Notes: generated by a model not told the origin, from the sequence alone. A stretch of 64,000 nt of DNA from JAMQKA01 sp043951865 (GCF_043951865.1 NZ_JBINJF010000004.1:172982-236981); one strand, 5' to 3'. Shown: positions 53,651-62,319, counted from the stretch's first letter. Translations and numbers: made by a program.

Positions 53651-54190
53651 ATGAATACAGCAACTAAAACCTTGTGGACAATTGATCCCACGCATTCTGA
53701 AATTCAATTTAAAGTGAAGCACCTGGTGATTTCGACCGTTACCGGAAGCTTCAGTTCGTATGATGGAAAAATTGAAGCCGACGGTGACGATTTCAAAAAT
53801 GCGAAAGCAACATTTACCGCTGACATCGACAGTATTTCAACAAACAACGAAGATCGTGACCAGCACTTGAAATCCGACGATTTTTTTAATGCTGAACAGT
53901 ATCCGCAGCTTATCTTTGAGTCCACAAACTTTGAGAAGGTCGGCGACGCTGAGTATAAAGTAACCGGCCAGCTGACCATCCGTGACGTCACCAAAGAGGT
54001 GGAGCTGGACGTCGTACACGGCGGAACCGTCGGCGATCCCTACGGAAACACCAAAGCCGGATTTGAAGTGACCGGAACGATTAACAGGAAAGAATTCGGC
54101 CTCACCTGGAGTGCCGTAACCGAAGCCGGAAACGTGGTTGTGGGTGACAAGATCGAACTGCAACTGAACGTTCAGTTTATCCAACATTGA
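53651..54190 (+). CDS. YceI-family lipid-binding-fold protein
   Basis: A 179-residue YceI-like beta-barrel protein. WTIDPTHSEIQFKVKHLVISTVTGSF at the start, ADIDSISTNNEDRDQHLKSDDFFNAEQYPQL near 58-88 and the closing FGLTWSAVTEAGNVVVGDKIEL match the family (starts given). Homologues bind polyisoprenoids or quinone-like lipids, often in the periplasm, but no signal peptide is visible here. It has its own FNR-type promoter and a terminator, so it is monocistronic in the nitrite respiration module. Confidence 0.92.
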   Translation: MNTATKTLWTIDPTHSEIQFKVKHLVISTVTGSFSSYDGKIEADGDDFKNAKATFTADIDSISTNNEDRDQHLKSDDFFNAEQYPQLIFESTNFEKVGDAEYKVTGQLTIRDVTKEVELDVVHGGTVGDPYGNTKAGFEVTGTINRKEFGLTWSAVTEAGNVVVGDKIELQLNVQFIQH

Positions 54191-54220
54191 TGAGCGCAAA
54201 ACAGCTCCTGTCGCATGCCA

Positions 54221-54254
54221 AGCGGATATCCTCATACAGGGTATCCGCTTTTTA
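54221..54254 (+). terminator. Terminator after the YceI gene
   Basis: AGCGGATATCC pairs with GGGTATCCGCT across a short loop and is followed by TTTTATTT. Confidence 0.82.
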
Positions 54255-54315
54255 TTTCCTGAAATTTCCCTGTACATTTTCGGTTATCAATATTAACCAT
54301 TGAGCTGACAACCCA

Positions 54316-54891
54316 ATGTATGAGCAGTTAAAAGCAAGCATTCAGGAACATGTCACTCTATCCGATGAGGAGTGGAAACGATGTAAAAATAATTTTCGCC
54401 CCAAGCGGATGCTCAAACGGCAGTTTTTACTGCAGGAAGGTGATATTTGCCGTGAGCTGACGTTCGTGGAAAAGGGGGCTCTTTACTCTTATTCCGTAGA
54501 TTCGAAAGGCAACCAGCACGTGCTGCGTTTTGCCTTTGACGGATGGTGGATTGCGGACCTGCAAAGCTTTTTTACGGGGGATCCCTCTACGCTAAATATT
54601 GAAATCCTTGAAGACAGCGAGCTGCTTGTCCTTGACCGGAAAAACCATGAAAAACTGTTGGAAGAAATGCCCGCCTACGAGCGATATCATCGTATCATCA
54701 TACAGAACGCCTATATAGCCCTGCAGCAGCGCGTCGAAAATGCGTTGGGACTTACGGCCGAAGAAAAATATGCCCGTCTCATCCGGCATAATCCCGAGTT
54801 CATGAATAGAGTACCGCTGAACCTGGTGGCTTCCTACCTGGGAATGAGTCCCGAGACGCTGAGCCGGGTTCGCGGAAGTTTCAGCGGGTAA
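54316..54891 (+). CDS. Crp/Fnr-family transcriptional regulator
   Basis: A 191-residue regulator. The cyclic-nucleotide-binding-like barrel (about 20-115: LKRQFLLQEGDICRELTFVEKGAL) leads through a dimer helix to a C-terminal helix-turn-helix. The recognition helix MSPETLSRVRG has E180-x-x-S183-R184, the ExxSR pattern that in FNR reads TTGAT/ATCAA. No N-terminal Cys cluster for an iron-sulfur sensor is present, so the signal is not oxygen by the FNR mechanism. FNR-type boxes lie in front of both neighbouring genes, which makes them its likely targets. Confidence 0.9.
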   Translation: MYEQLKASIQEHVTLSDEEWKRCKNNFRPKRMLKRQFLLQEGDICRELTFVEKGALYSYSVDSKGNQHVLRFAFDGWWIADLQSFFTGDPSTLNIEILEDSELLVLDRKNHEKLLEEMPAYERYHRIIIQNAYIALQQRVENALGLTAEEKYARLIRHNPEFMNRVPLNLVASYLGMSPETLSRVRGSFSG

Positions 54892-55108
54892 TCTTTACTC
54901 CTCATACCTTCTTATTTAAAGGGAGCTTTGCAAAACCTGCCATTTTGTTGGGAGGTAGTTGAACTACCGACTACCGACCTTGGTGACCTTTAACGAGAGT
55001 ACAACTCCCTCAGAACGAGGAAGTAAGGGTTTTGTAAAGTCCTCTAAAAATGATCTTTGGAGATAACATCCACGTGTATTGAATTATATTTTCTTATTGG
55101 TTTGCCTC
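54892..55108. repeat. Dispersed repeat in the gap after the Crp/Fnr gene
   Basis: Sequence at 54920-54980 (key words GCAAAACCTGCCATTTTGTTGG and GAGGTAGTTGAACTACC in parts) is a reverse-complement copy of 46743-46794, with a short GGTAGTT-GAACTACC dyad. GGGTTTTGTAAAG at 55028 is another short repeat of the accessory region. No gene was seen. Confidence 0.5.
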
Positions 55109-55175
55109 TTGATATATATCAAGAGTGATTCCTGACACATATCAATGACATAGGGGCGGCGGCAGGCTACCTTTG
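55109..55175 (+). promoter_or_regulatory. Tandem FNR-type boxes and promoter of the oxidoreductase operon
   Basis: TTGATATATATCAA (55109-55122) is a perfect FNR box. A second box CTGACACATATCAA (55132-55145) follows with centres 23 bp apart, then TACCTTTG (55168-55175), a perfect Bacteroidota -7 element without a TTG partner. If transcription starts near 55179, the boxes centre about -40 and -63, the usual class II and class I activator positions. Confidence 0.8.
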
Positions 55176-55211
55176 CAGTAACAAAATAAAACTGCAAGCA
55201 GAACAACCATT

Positions 55212-55877
55212 ATGCCTATTACCAAACAAACCATTGCCATCATCGGAGCCGGTGGAACTATGGGCTCCGCCATTGCAAGAAGTATTTCAGGTGGCAACTA
55301 CCGTCTGCTTCTTTTTGACCGAACACCCGGTCAACTGGGTTCGCTGACGGAAAAAATACAACAGGCTCATCCGGATGCTGGTGCAAAACCCATAGACTGT
55401 GCCCACGAATGCAGCTGGGAGGCCGACATCATTGTTCTGGCCGTTCCGCACGGGGTCGAAAAAGAACTGGCCCACAAGATACGCGATGTGTCCACCCAGA
55501 AAATTGTGATCAGCATAGCCAATCCCGTAGATGAAGATTTCAGCAAGCTGACAACGGCACCGGACAGCAGTGCGGCTGAAGAACTGCAGCAGTGGCTCCC
55601 GCACTCCAAGGTTGTTAAAGCTTTTAACACGACCTTCGCCGCCGACTTTGAACAACCGGTCATCGGCGGCAGGCAGGCCGATGCCTTTATTGCGGGTAAC
55701 GACGAGGAAGCCCTGGAAACCGTCACCGAACTGGTGGAAACAGCGGGATTCAACCCGATTATCGCCGGCGACCTCTCGGTGAGCGGTACACTCGAACGCA
55801 TGCAACTGCTGCTTATGCAACTTACGAGCAGGAGCAAAGTCAACGGCCCGGCCAGCTGGAAAATACTACGCAACTAA
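55212..55877 (+). CDS. NADP-binding F420-reductase-like oxidoreductase
   Basis: A 221-residue Rossmann protein of the NADPH-dependent F420 reductase-like group. The nucleotide-binding loop IAIIGAGGTMGSAIARSI is at 8-25, DIIVLAVPHGVEKELAHKI near 73-91, and KVVKAFNTTFAADFEQPV with AFIAGNDEEALETVTELVETAGF complete the family pattern. Electron acceptor and substrate are unknown; F420 itself is not expected here. It heads a plus-strand run with NmrA-like, VOC and pirin genes under an FNR-type promoter. Confidence 0.87.
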   Translation: MPITKQTIAIIGAGGTMGSAIARSISGGNYRLLLFDRTPGQLGSLTEKIQQAHPDAGAKPIDCAHECSWEADIIVLAVPHGVEKELAHKIRDVSTQKIVISIANPVDEDFSKLTTAPDSSAAEELQQWLPHSKVVKAFNTTFAADFEQPVIGGRQADAFIAGNDEEALETVTELVETAGFNPIIAGDLSVSGTLERMQLLLMQLTSRSKVNGPASWKILRN

Positions 55878-55879
55878 CT

Positions 55880-55945
55880 CAACCCGCCATCCCCAACAAC
55901 CTTCAACATTTAACCTCCAACCTCCAACCTTTAACCTTTAACCTT
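55880..55945. repeat. Short pyrimidine-rich repeat tract
   Basis: Degenerate units CAACCTTCAACAT, TTAACCTCCAACC and TTTAACCTTTAACC repeat about seven times in the gap between the oxidoreductase and NmrA-like genes. It ends 8 bp before the next start codon. Confidence 0.55.
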
Positions 55946-55952
55946 CAACATC

Positions 55953-56807
55953 ATGACACTCATAACCGGAGCAAACGGAGAATTAGGCTCACAAACCATT
56001 GATTTTTTACTCGAAAAAAATCCCGATGCGGATATCGCCGGACTCGTCCGAAGCGAAGAAAAAGGCGCTGAGCTAAAAGAGAAAGGCGTCGAAATTCGAA
56101 TTGGCGATTATACCGATTATCCGTCGATCGAAAAAGCCGTCCAGGGAATCTATACGGTCCTTCTGATCTCTTCGAGCACCCTGGAAGGACGAACCCGGCA
56201 GCATAAAAATGTAATTGATGCCGCCAAGGAAGCAGGTGTGGAGCAGATTTTCTATACCAGTATTGTGGAGGCCGATAAGGAGTTGAGCCCGCTTTCGACC
56301 GATCACGCCGCAACGGAGAAGCTCATTAAAGATTCCGGCATTCCCTATACCATTTACCGCCATACGTTCTATATGGAATTTCTCCCGCTGTTCCTGGGCA
56401 ATGCTTTGGAAACCGGCCAATGGGCATTCCCATCCGACGGAAAGGCTATCAACCTGGCGCTGCGTTCAGAGATGGCCGAAGCCCTGGCCAACGGCCTCGC
56501 AGCTCCCCAAAAACATAAAAACAACAGTTACGAAATAACATCGGGACAAGCGTATACACTCAATGAAATTGCCGAAATGCTGAGCGAAGCCTCCGGCAAA
56601 GAGATCACCTATACAGATGTTTCGATCTCAGACTTTGAGCAAACGCTGGAAGAAATCGGATTACCCGAAGAGCAAATTGCCATGAGCGTGATGACGGCAA
56701 CCACTTTTGTCAACGGTGCGCTGGATTTCACCTATGATGACATGGAGCAGCTGCTCGGGCGCAAGCCCACCGGACTCGATACCTATATTGAAAAATTTGT
56801 CGCATAA
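55953..56807 (+). CDS. NmrA-like NAD(P)-binding protein (QorB-type)
   Basis: A 284-residue atypical short-chain dehydrogenase. MTLITGANGELGSQTIDFLL gives the NADP-binding GxxGxxG variant, and GDYTDYPSIEKAVQGIYTVLLIS the second strand. HKNVIDAAKEAGVEQIFYTSIV and PYTIYRHTFYMEFLPLFLG match QorB/NmrA quinone reductase-type proteins, which lack the YxxxK pair. It may reduce quinones or sense redox state. It lies in the FNR-type-promoter run, 75 bp after the oxidoreductase gene. Confidence 0.87.
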   Translation: MTLITGANGELGSQTIDFLLEKNPDADIAGLVRSEEKGAELKEKGVEIRIGDYTDYPSIEKAVQGIYTVLLISSSTLEGRTRQHKNVIDAAKEAGVEQIFYTSIVEADKELSPLSTDHAATEKLIKDSGIPYTIYRHTFYMEFLPLFLGNALETGQWAFPSDGKAINLALRSEMAEALANGLAAPQKHKNNSYEITSGQAYTLNEIAEMLSEASGKEITYTDVSISDFEQTLEEIGLPEEQIAMSVMTATTFVNGALDFTYDDMEQLLGRKPTGLDTYIEKFVA

Positions 56808-56833
56808 TATTTACATCCCAAATTTACGCTGCT

Positions 56834-57325
56834 ATGAATAAAGAATATACCACCCCGGCCGAAACCCGCATCGGGCACGTGCATTTGAAGGTATCCGATT
56901 TGGACCGGGCCCTTGAGTTTTACCGCGACCTGCTGGGGTTTGAACTGACGACCATGTACGGAGAAAACGCCGCCTTTCTTTCGGCCGGCGGGTACCATCA
57001 TCACATTGGACTCAATACCTGGCACAGCAAAGGCGGTCAGCCCGCGCCACGAAGCAGTGCCGGTTTGTATCACACCGCCATTCTATATCCCACGCGGAAA
57101 GACCTGGCCGAAGTTCTTCAGCGGCTCATTGATAAAGACTATCCCATCAGCGGAGCCAGCGATCACGGAGTATCCGAGGCCATTTACCTGGACGATCCGG
57201 ATGGCAACGGCGTGGAACTGTACCGCGACCGTCCCCGCGAGGAATGGGAATACACCGAAGACGGCTCGGTCAAGATGGTCACCAAACCCCTTGACGTGCG
57301 GGACCTATTAAAAGAACTGGAGTAA
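56834..57325 (+). CDS. VOC-family ring-cleavage-dioxygenase-like protein
   Basis: A 163-residue VOC protein similar to catechol 2,3-dioxygenase-type enzymes: RIGHVHLKVSDLDRALEFYRDLLGFEL at the start, with His17 a likely metal ligand. LYHTAILYPTRKDLAEVLQRL carries a second His and YLDDPDGNGVELYRDR a third-ligand Glu, so the metal site looks complete. The first-row 2H-1E pattern supports a catalytic metal. It lies 26 bp before the pirin gene. Confidence 0.87.
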   Translation: MNKEYTTPAETRIGHVHLKVSDLDRALEFYRDLLGFELTTMYGENAAFLSAGGYHHHIGLNTWHSKGGQPAPRSSAGLYHTAILYPTRKDLAEVLQRLIDKDYPISGASDHGVSEAIYLDDPDGNGVELYRDRPREEWEYTEDGSVKMVTKPLDVRDLLKELE

Positions 57326-57332
57326 ATATATC

Positions 57333-58073
57333 ATGATTCATATCGCCAGATCCGAAAAGAGACACAAGGTAAGCCGGGGGACGTTTACCTCCAGCTTTTT
57401 ACCACTCGGCCGAGCCATAACAGATTCCAGCGATCACGGCATTGCCCAAATCGGGCGGCTGGAACACGCCATGCTGGAAGCCGGCGCCCGGGTGCCGATG
57501 CACCTGCATCAGAACGAGGAAATTTTGTCGTACCTGCGCAAAGGCACCATGCATCACAAAGACAGCGACGGTAACGACATCCCCATTCACAACAAGCACC
57601 TGATGCTGATGAATGCCGGCAGTGGTATTCACCACGAAGAAGGCGTCCGAGAGGGCGATGAAACCGTAGAGATGCTGCAGATATTTATCCGTCCCAAAGC
57701 GGATGCCCTGGAGCCGAAGGTCCAGTTTTACGAACCCGGCGAGATCTACAGCCATAACCAGTGGCGGCTGCTTGCCGGCCACGACCGTTCGAAGGCTCCA
57801 ATGCTATTCAGAAGTGAGGTGGTATTTTATGATCTGCGTCTGGAAAATGGAAACTCTATACAGACTCCCGTACTGCATGGCCATACCGCCTTCATGTACC
57901 TGTTTGGCGGATCAGTAACATTGGAAGATCCCGGAGATACGGTACATGAAGGCGATCAAATAATCGTAAAAAATAAACAGTTGACCCTGAAAGCCAACGA
58001 GGATTCGGATATTGTCTTTTTTGTGCTGGATGAATCTGCACCTTTTAGCCGGAATGGATTATATACAAAATGA
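57333..58073 (+). CDS. Pirin-family protein
   Basis: A 246-residue bicupin of the pirin family. The metal-binding cupin has His57 and His59 (MHLHQNEEILSYL), His101 and Glu103 (GSGIHHEEG), with LRKGTMHHKDSDGN between. The C-terminal cupin (about 150-235) has GHTAFMYLFGGSVTL. Pirins act as quercetinase-like dioxygenases or as metal-dependent regulators; which applies here is unknown. It starts 7 bp after the VOC gene, so both are probably translated from one message. Confidence 0.92.
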   Translation: MIHIARSEKRHKVSRGTFTSSFLPLGRAITDSSDHGIAQIGRLEHAMLEAGARVPMHLHQNEEILSYLRKGTMHHKDSDGNDIPIHNKHLMLMNAGSGIHHEEGVREGDETVEMLQIFIRPKADALEPKVQFYEPGEIYSHNQWRLLAGHDRSKAPMLFRSEVVFYDLRLENGNSIQTPVLHGHTAFMYLFGGSVTLEDPGDTVHEGDQIIVKNKQLTLKANEDSDIVFFVLDESAPFSRNGLYTK

Positions 58074-58381
58074 CGTGTTGTAGGACCAAAATTCAACTGG
58101 GTATTTCTTTAATTACCCGTTTACTAGTGAAATGAATCAAAAAAACGTAAACCAATTTTGAGCTACCTGTTGGAATACCGGCACTACTCATTTCCCCTTT
58201 GAAGCCGGAAGAACACATGCAATTTCGGTGGCAGTCCCATGCACCCGTGCATCGGTCCCACACTACCTGTACAGAATGCAGCAGAATAATATCAGGTTTA
58301 TGGGATATGCGGCTGAACAATAGCCCGGAACAGGGCAACCACCTTCAGTGGGATCCAGTTCAGCCACACGCAGTGTAGCCG
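58074..58381. repeat. Gap with dispersed repeat copy
   Basis: Sequence at 58146-58204 is a copy of 46621-46685: CAATTTTGAGCTACCTGTTG, then AATACCGGCACTACTCATTT and CCCCTTTGAAG, with about 80 percent identity by eye. The rest of this 308-bp gap shows no gene. Confidence 0.55.
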
Positions 58382-59398
58382 TTAATATAAATGTTGATAC
58401 TCGTCAACGGCTTCACGGCATTTTGCGGGGTCATCGTGAAACAGCACCTCGCAAATTTTCGCAATATGACTGTAATCGGTGCCGCAGCAGCCGCCCACCA
58501 CCTGCAAGTTGGGCAGCAGGTGACTCAGCTCATGATAACCCGACGCCAGCAGGCAACGGTCCCCGCTGTCCAAGGTCTCCGATTCGTCCAGTTCAGCGTG
58601 ACTCTTCAGGGAGGCATTGGCCCTGATTGCTCCAACCCGGCTGATCCAGTCGCCTCCTTCCCTGAACACGTGTTTAAAGTGTTCGGTATGAGAACAGTTG
58701 ATCATGAAGAATGTAGCATACCCGTCGGTTTCGTTATCGGTTTTCTCAATCGCCTCCCGCAGCGTGCTGCCGCTGGGCAGTCGGCCGTCGGTCTCCGTGG
58801 TAAAAGAGATCACCACCGGAATGTTGAATTCGCGTGCAGCCAGCACTATACCAATCGCTTCATCGGTATAATTCAGGGTGAACGCACTGACCAGGTCGGC
58901 ATCGGCAAGGGCAAAGGTTTTGATCTGCTCGCTGTGGTAGGCGCGGGCCTCCCGGGGTGTCATCATCTGATCCACAAAATATCCGTCTCCCCTCGGACCG
59001 AGGTTTCCGCTGACAAGCGTTTTTTCGGCCGGGATCCGGTGTTCTTCGATCAGTTCACGCAAAAAGCGAACCGAATAGCTGTTGATCGCATTCATTTCAG
59101 CGATAGAATAACCGAGCTTAAACGCCCAGTCGGGGCTGGCTCTCCACGTTGGCGTTTCCGCGACAAAGTGGTAGTCGTACTGAACGGCCAGGTCGAGAAA
59201 GGGGATGAAATATCTTCTCATCTCCTCCCGCCCCTCTTCGTTATTGAGCAGCTCAAAGGCAGCAAAATGATTCAGCTCGACGCCGCGTTTAAAAACCAAT
59301 ATCGATTCCATGCCGCCATCGGCAAGGTACATCGCCTCTCCGAAGGGATTCGGACGGTTCCGTTCTTTATTTGGTCGTTCCAGGGTTGTTGTTTTCAT
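58382..59398 (-). CDS. Homocysteine S-methyltransferase family protein
   Basis: A 338-residue TIM-barrel methyltransferase of the homocysteine S-methyltransferase family. The zinc thiolates are Cys in FMINCSHTEHF and the pair in VVGGCCGTDYSHI near the end; the start has LADGGMESILVFKRGVELNHFAAFELL. LVSGNLGPRGDGYF is the barrel strand-3 marker. I chose ATG 59398; the frame extends 6 codons further (ATG 59416). Methyl donor could be S-methylmethionine or betaine; not distinguishable. Confidence 0.9.
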   Translation of the reverse strand: MKTTTLERPNKERNRPNPFGEAMYLADGGMESILVFKRGVELNHFAAFELLNNEEGREEMRRYFIPFLDLAVQYDYHFVAETPTWRASPDWAFKLGYSIAEMNAINSYSVRFLRELIEEHRIPAEKTLVSGNLGPRGDGYFVDQMMTPREARAYHSEQIKTFALADADLVSAFTLNYTDEAIGIVLAAREFNIPVVISFTTETDGRLPSGSTLREAIEKTDNETDGYATFFMINCSHTEHFKHVFREGGDWISRVGAIRANASLKSHAELDESETLDSGDRCLLASGYHELSHLLPNLQVVGGCCGTDYSHIAKICEVLFHDDPAKCREAVDEYQHLY

Positions 59399-59450
59399 AG
59401 TGCTAATGATTCCCATTTTATTTACTTCATGATGTTGTTTGTGTGGTAAC

Positions 59451-59738
59451 CAGCCGGTGATCTGGACCCTGTGGTCTCTTTTGGGCTGGTACTTGTACTG
59501 CGTAAGTCCGGGCCTTACGATGTGAGGAGCTTGTAAGGTGTGCTATCCGGCCTGTTGCTCGCGACCTGAACTTCTTGCTGACAGGGGCTCGATTTTACTG
59601 CTTCTGTGATGGTACAGAGTACGGGTAGGCTTTGGTAGCATCACCGACATTGATGAGACGGCGGCCATTCTTCGTACTGCTTCTCTCCTGCCTTTTCGCT
59701 GCAGAAGTAGTCCTTACCGACGACCCTAGCCTGGATTT
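59451..59738. other. Structured non-coding sequence
   Basis: This part of the 706-bp gap between two minus-strand genes has no supported ORF. It contains a good hairpin (ACCAGCC at 59455 pairing with GGCTGGT at 59489, inner GGACC/GGTCT) and GTAAGTCCGGGCCTTAC near 59502. It resembles a degraded structured element, possibly a former ribozyme or intron end, but no catalytic-domain consensus was found. Confidence 0.35.
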
Positions 59739-59862
59739 ACCTCCACCAGGAAATTTGTTCTTCAGCAAGGCAAAGGGAAAATGGCCGTGCAGACGTACCA
59801 TTGTACGTTGAGCAGGTGATGTTCCCTTTAACGCAGCTGAAGGGCGAATCTCGCAGCGTTTT
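59739..59862. repeat. Imperfect palindromic repeat element, copy 1
   Basis: A long hairpin centred on GTACCATTGTAC (59795-59806). Left arm CAGGAAATTTGTTCTTCAGC and right arm GCTGAAGGGCGAATCTC (reverse complement GAGATTCGCCCTTCAGC) with inner AAAGGGAAAAT/ATGTTCCCTTT pair. Copy 2 lies at 63842-63950. Confidence 0.65.
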
Positions 59863-60104
59863 ACACCCTGTCAAATTAAAAGGTCGGTAAAAAATGAGGT
59901 AAGATACTGCCTGCCACCAGGGTACATGATTTTTGCATACATTATCGTGAGAAATACGGGCTAGAACTGAATGGAAAGTGCCGTTGTTGAATCACAACCT
60001 TAGTGATAACCCTATTGGCGTTCTGTCAGAAAAAGACAAAAATCCAGGGCTTGGCAGTCTGTGTATTTAAGGAAGTTCCGTTTCAACCGGTATTCCTCCT
60101 GGTT

Positions 60105-61898
60105 TCAGATGATCTCCCAGTCGACCTGCTTTTCCGGTTTATAGATACAGAAGGTCCCCGTCTTTATGGAGTTGGAGAGGTGCTTGCCCAGAGACGGATG
60201 CTCCTGCTCAATTTTGGAGATGGCACTGCGAATACGCCAGGTAACGGCCGATCGGGCTCTCTCCACCGTATTCCCCGCTTTGCGAATATTCCCTCTCAGG
60301 CCCAGTGCCCCCGACAGGTGCTCTACCAGTTGTTCGTACTCTTTTTGTGCAGCTTCCGCCCGTGCAAAATCGTGGCAGGCTTCGGCTTCTTCGATCTCTT
60401 CCCGGAGATTTTCTATTTCCCTCCGGTATTCTGATTTTGCCTTTTCATCAATCACCTCTTCCCCGTCAGACAGTACGGCTGTTCCCATAAGCTCCGTACA
60501 GTGCACGGGCGTACCGGCGCAGCCAACCAGCCGGCGGATATCAGAAAACCCCTTGACAGCCGAAAGCTGTATCGTTCGCCCTCCAAAAGAAAACTTCCAG
60601 TAGTCGACGGACTCCTCCATCCTGTTTATTCTATGTGAAACAAGAGTGGGCATTTCCGGTTTTTGAGGACGGAACGTCTCCCCCGTGACGTGCTTCCAAA
60701 ACTGTTCCAGACGGGTTCCCTCTTTATAGGGGTTTATTTTGCTCATCCATTCGAACGCCTCCGTGAGATCGGCTTTGACCCCGTGATTTACGACATCGGC
60801 ATAGCACTGCAGGAACTCTTCCAGGCACTGATTCATTTTTTCCTGGTCTCCCAGCTCGTACCAGGCGGCCGCGCAATAGGCCTTAAAATCAACGTACGGA
60901 TTTCCCCGGGTGCGTTTAATCAGCGACATCGCTTCCTCAACTCTGCCCAAATCGTAGAGGATTAAAGCCCCGATGGGAAAATAGGTCTGATCTCCCGCCG
61001 GATTCAACCGCAACGCCTTTTGGTACAGGCGGTAGGCCTCTTTACCGTATCCCAGGTACAGGAAGCAGGGGGCGATTTGTATCAGGCTTTCCGGGTCGTT
61101 GCTGTTGAGGCGCAGTGATTTCCGAAGGAAATACTCGGCCGTTTCATACGCCCGCTGGTACAGGAAAACCCGCCCCAGTACGTAAGCGGCCACGTAATCC
61201 TGTTCATCCAGTTCAATCGCTTTTTGTGCCCATTCGAAAGCCCCGTTTTGGCTTAGTTCCCAGCGGTCCCACAGCTGGCAGCTCCATTCATTAAAATAGG
61301 TCAGCGACATGCCCGAATAGGCCCGGGCGTATTCCGGATCGATTTCGATGGCGTGTCGAAAATATTCGCGGGCTTTCAGATCGCTTTCCAGTGATCCCTT
61401 TTTCAATTCCTCCAGTCCATAAAGCCAGCATTCATAGGCTTTGAGGTGCGTTCTTTTTTTGCTTCTTAGTGAGGCGAGAAGATTGCGGTTCAACTGCAAC
61501 TGGAGCGTAGAGACCAGCTCCAGCAACACATGCTCCTGAATACTGATCAGTTCCTCATAATCTCCCGAAAACCGGTCAGCCCACACCAGGTGAAGCGACC
61601 GGCTGTCCACCAGCTGAATGTTGATGCGGATCTGCCGATCCTGGTGACGAAATGTGCCACGGACAAAAAAGTCGGTGTTCAGTTGGTGAAACTTTGCTTC
61701 ATCTGAATCCTGATCCAGCCCCATATCCCGCACCGAATCATACGAAATAATCTGGAACTGGCGGAACCGCGAGAGCTCGGTGATCAAATCCAGGGAGAAC
61801 GATTTGCAGAAGATCTCCAGCTCACTGCCGGTTGACAGGTTTTCAAAAGGTAATATGGCCAGTGTTACCGGCGTATGCCTGTTATCTGAACCTTCCAT
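60105..61898 (-). CDS. TolB-like/TPR protein with winged-helix-like C-terminal domain
   Basis: A 597-residue protein with no signal peptide. The start VTLAILPFENLSTGSELEIF with RGTFRHQDRQIRINIQLVD is the TolB-type domain (about 10-110) found in bacterial signalling proteins. Six or so TPR repeats follow (about 130-390: AREYFRHAIEIDPEYARAYSG, AEYFLRKSLRLNSNDPESLIQ). The C-terminus (about 440-590: FSFGGRTIQLSAVKGFSDI, VERARSAVTWRIRSAISKIEQEHP) matches domains attached to predicted ATPase or cyclase regulators. No kinase, cyclase or response output domain is present, so it is probably a scaffold or sensor. Confidence 0.8.
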   Translation of the reverse strand: MEGSDNRHTPVTLAILPFENLSTGSELEIFCKSFSLDLITELSRFRQFQIISYDSVRDMGLDQDSDEAKFHQLNTDFFVRGTFRHQDRQIRINIQLVDSRSLHLVWADRFSGDYEELISIQEHVLLELVSTLQLQLNRNLLASLRSKKRTHLKAYECWLYGLEELKKGSLESDLKAREYFRHAIEIDPEYARAYSGMSLTYFNEWSCQLWDRWELSQNGAFEWAQKAIELDEQDYVAAYVLGRVFLYQRAYETAEYFLRKSLRLNSNDPESLIQIAPCFLYLGYGKEAYRLYQKALRLNPAGDQTYFPIGALILYDLGRVEEAMSLIKRTRGNPYVDFKAYCAAAWYELGDQEKMNQCLEEFLQCYADVVNHGVKADLTEAFEWMSKINPYKEGTRLEQFWKHVTGETFRPQKPEMPTLVSHRINRMEESVDYWKFSFGGRTIQLSAVKGFSDIRRLVGCAGTPVHCTELMGTAVLSDGEEVIDEKAKSEYRREIENLREEIEEAEACHDFARAEAAQKEYEQLVEHLSGALGLRGNIRKAGNTVERARSAVTWRIRSAISKIEQEHPSLGKHLSNSIKTGTFCIYKPEKQVDWEII

Positions 61899-62319
61899 CG
61901 TTGTAATTGTTATCCATCGATAAAAGTAAAAAAATCAGTAATTTATTTGTCAATAAATTTTCAAGTCACCTTTACGATTCCCGGGTGATATTGTTTTTTA
62001 ACTGACAAGCACCGCATTTTGACCGATTTTATCATTTCTTTCGGCGTTCAAGAATTGACAAGGAGATAGGTCCTGGGGTTTTGTAAAACCCTCGAAAAAC
62101 CTACTTCTCATTTACCATCAAATAAATGTCTAGAATTTCAACTCACTCTCCGAAAAGCTCGATTTTCACCCGCATTCCGGACCAGGTGTCGGTTCAAGAA
62201 ACAAGACCATTAATTGCAGAAAAATTATTTTTTCACTGGATCGATATACATTAATTGCAAACATAAAAACCGAAGCCATGCGAATGAAACGAATCCATTT
62301 TTAGCAGCCGAATTGTTCA
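61899..62319. other. Intergenic region, no supported gene
   Basis: An AT-rich 421-bp stretch between divergent genes. GGTTTTGTAAAACC near 62078 repeats a motif seen at 55028 and 63285. An ATG at 62278 opens a frame that stops after eight codons (MRMKRIHF). Confidence 0.4.

Noticed and set aside
59595..59801. 68-codon minus-strand ORF
   Set aside because: Runs into the palindromic repeat and has no protein signature.
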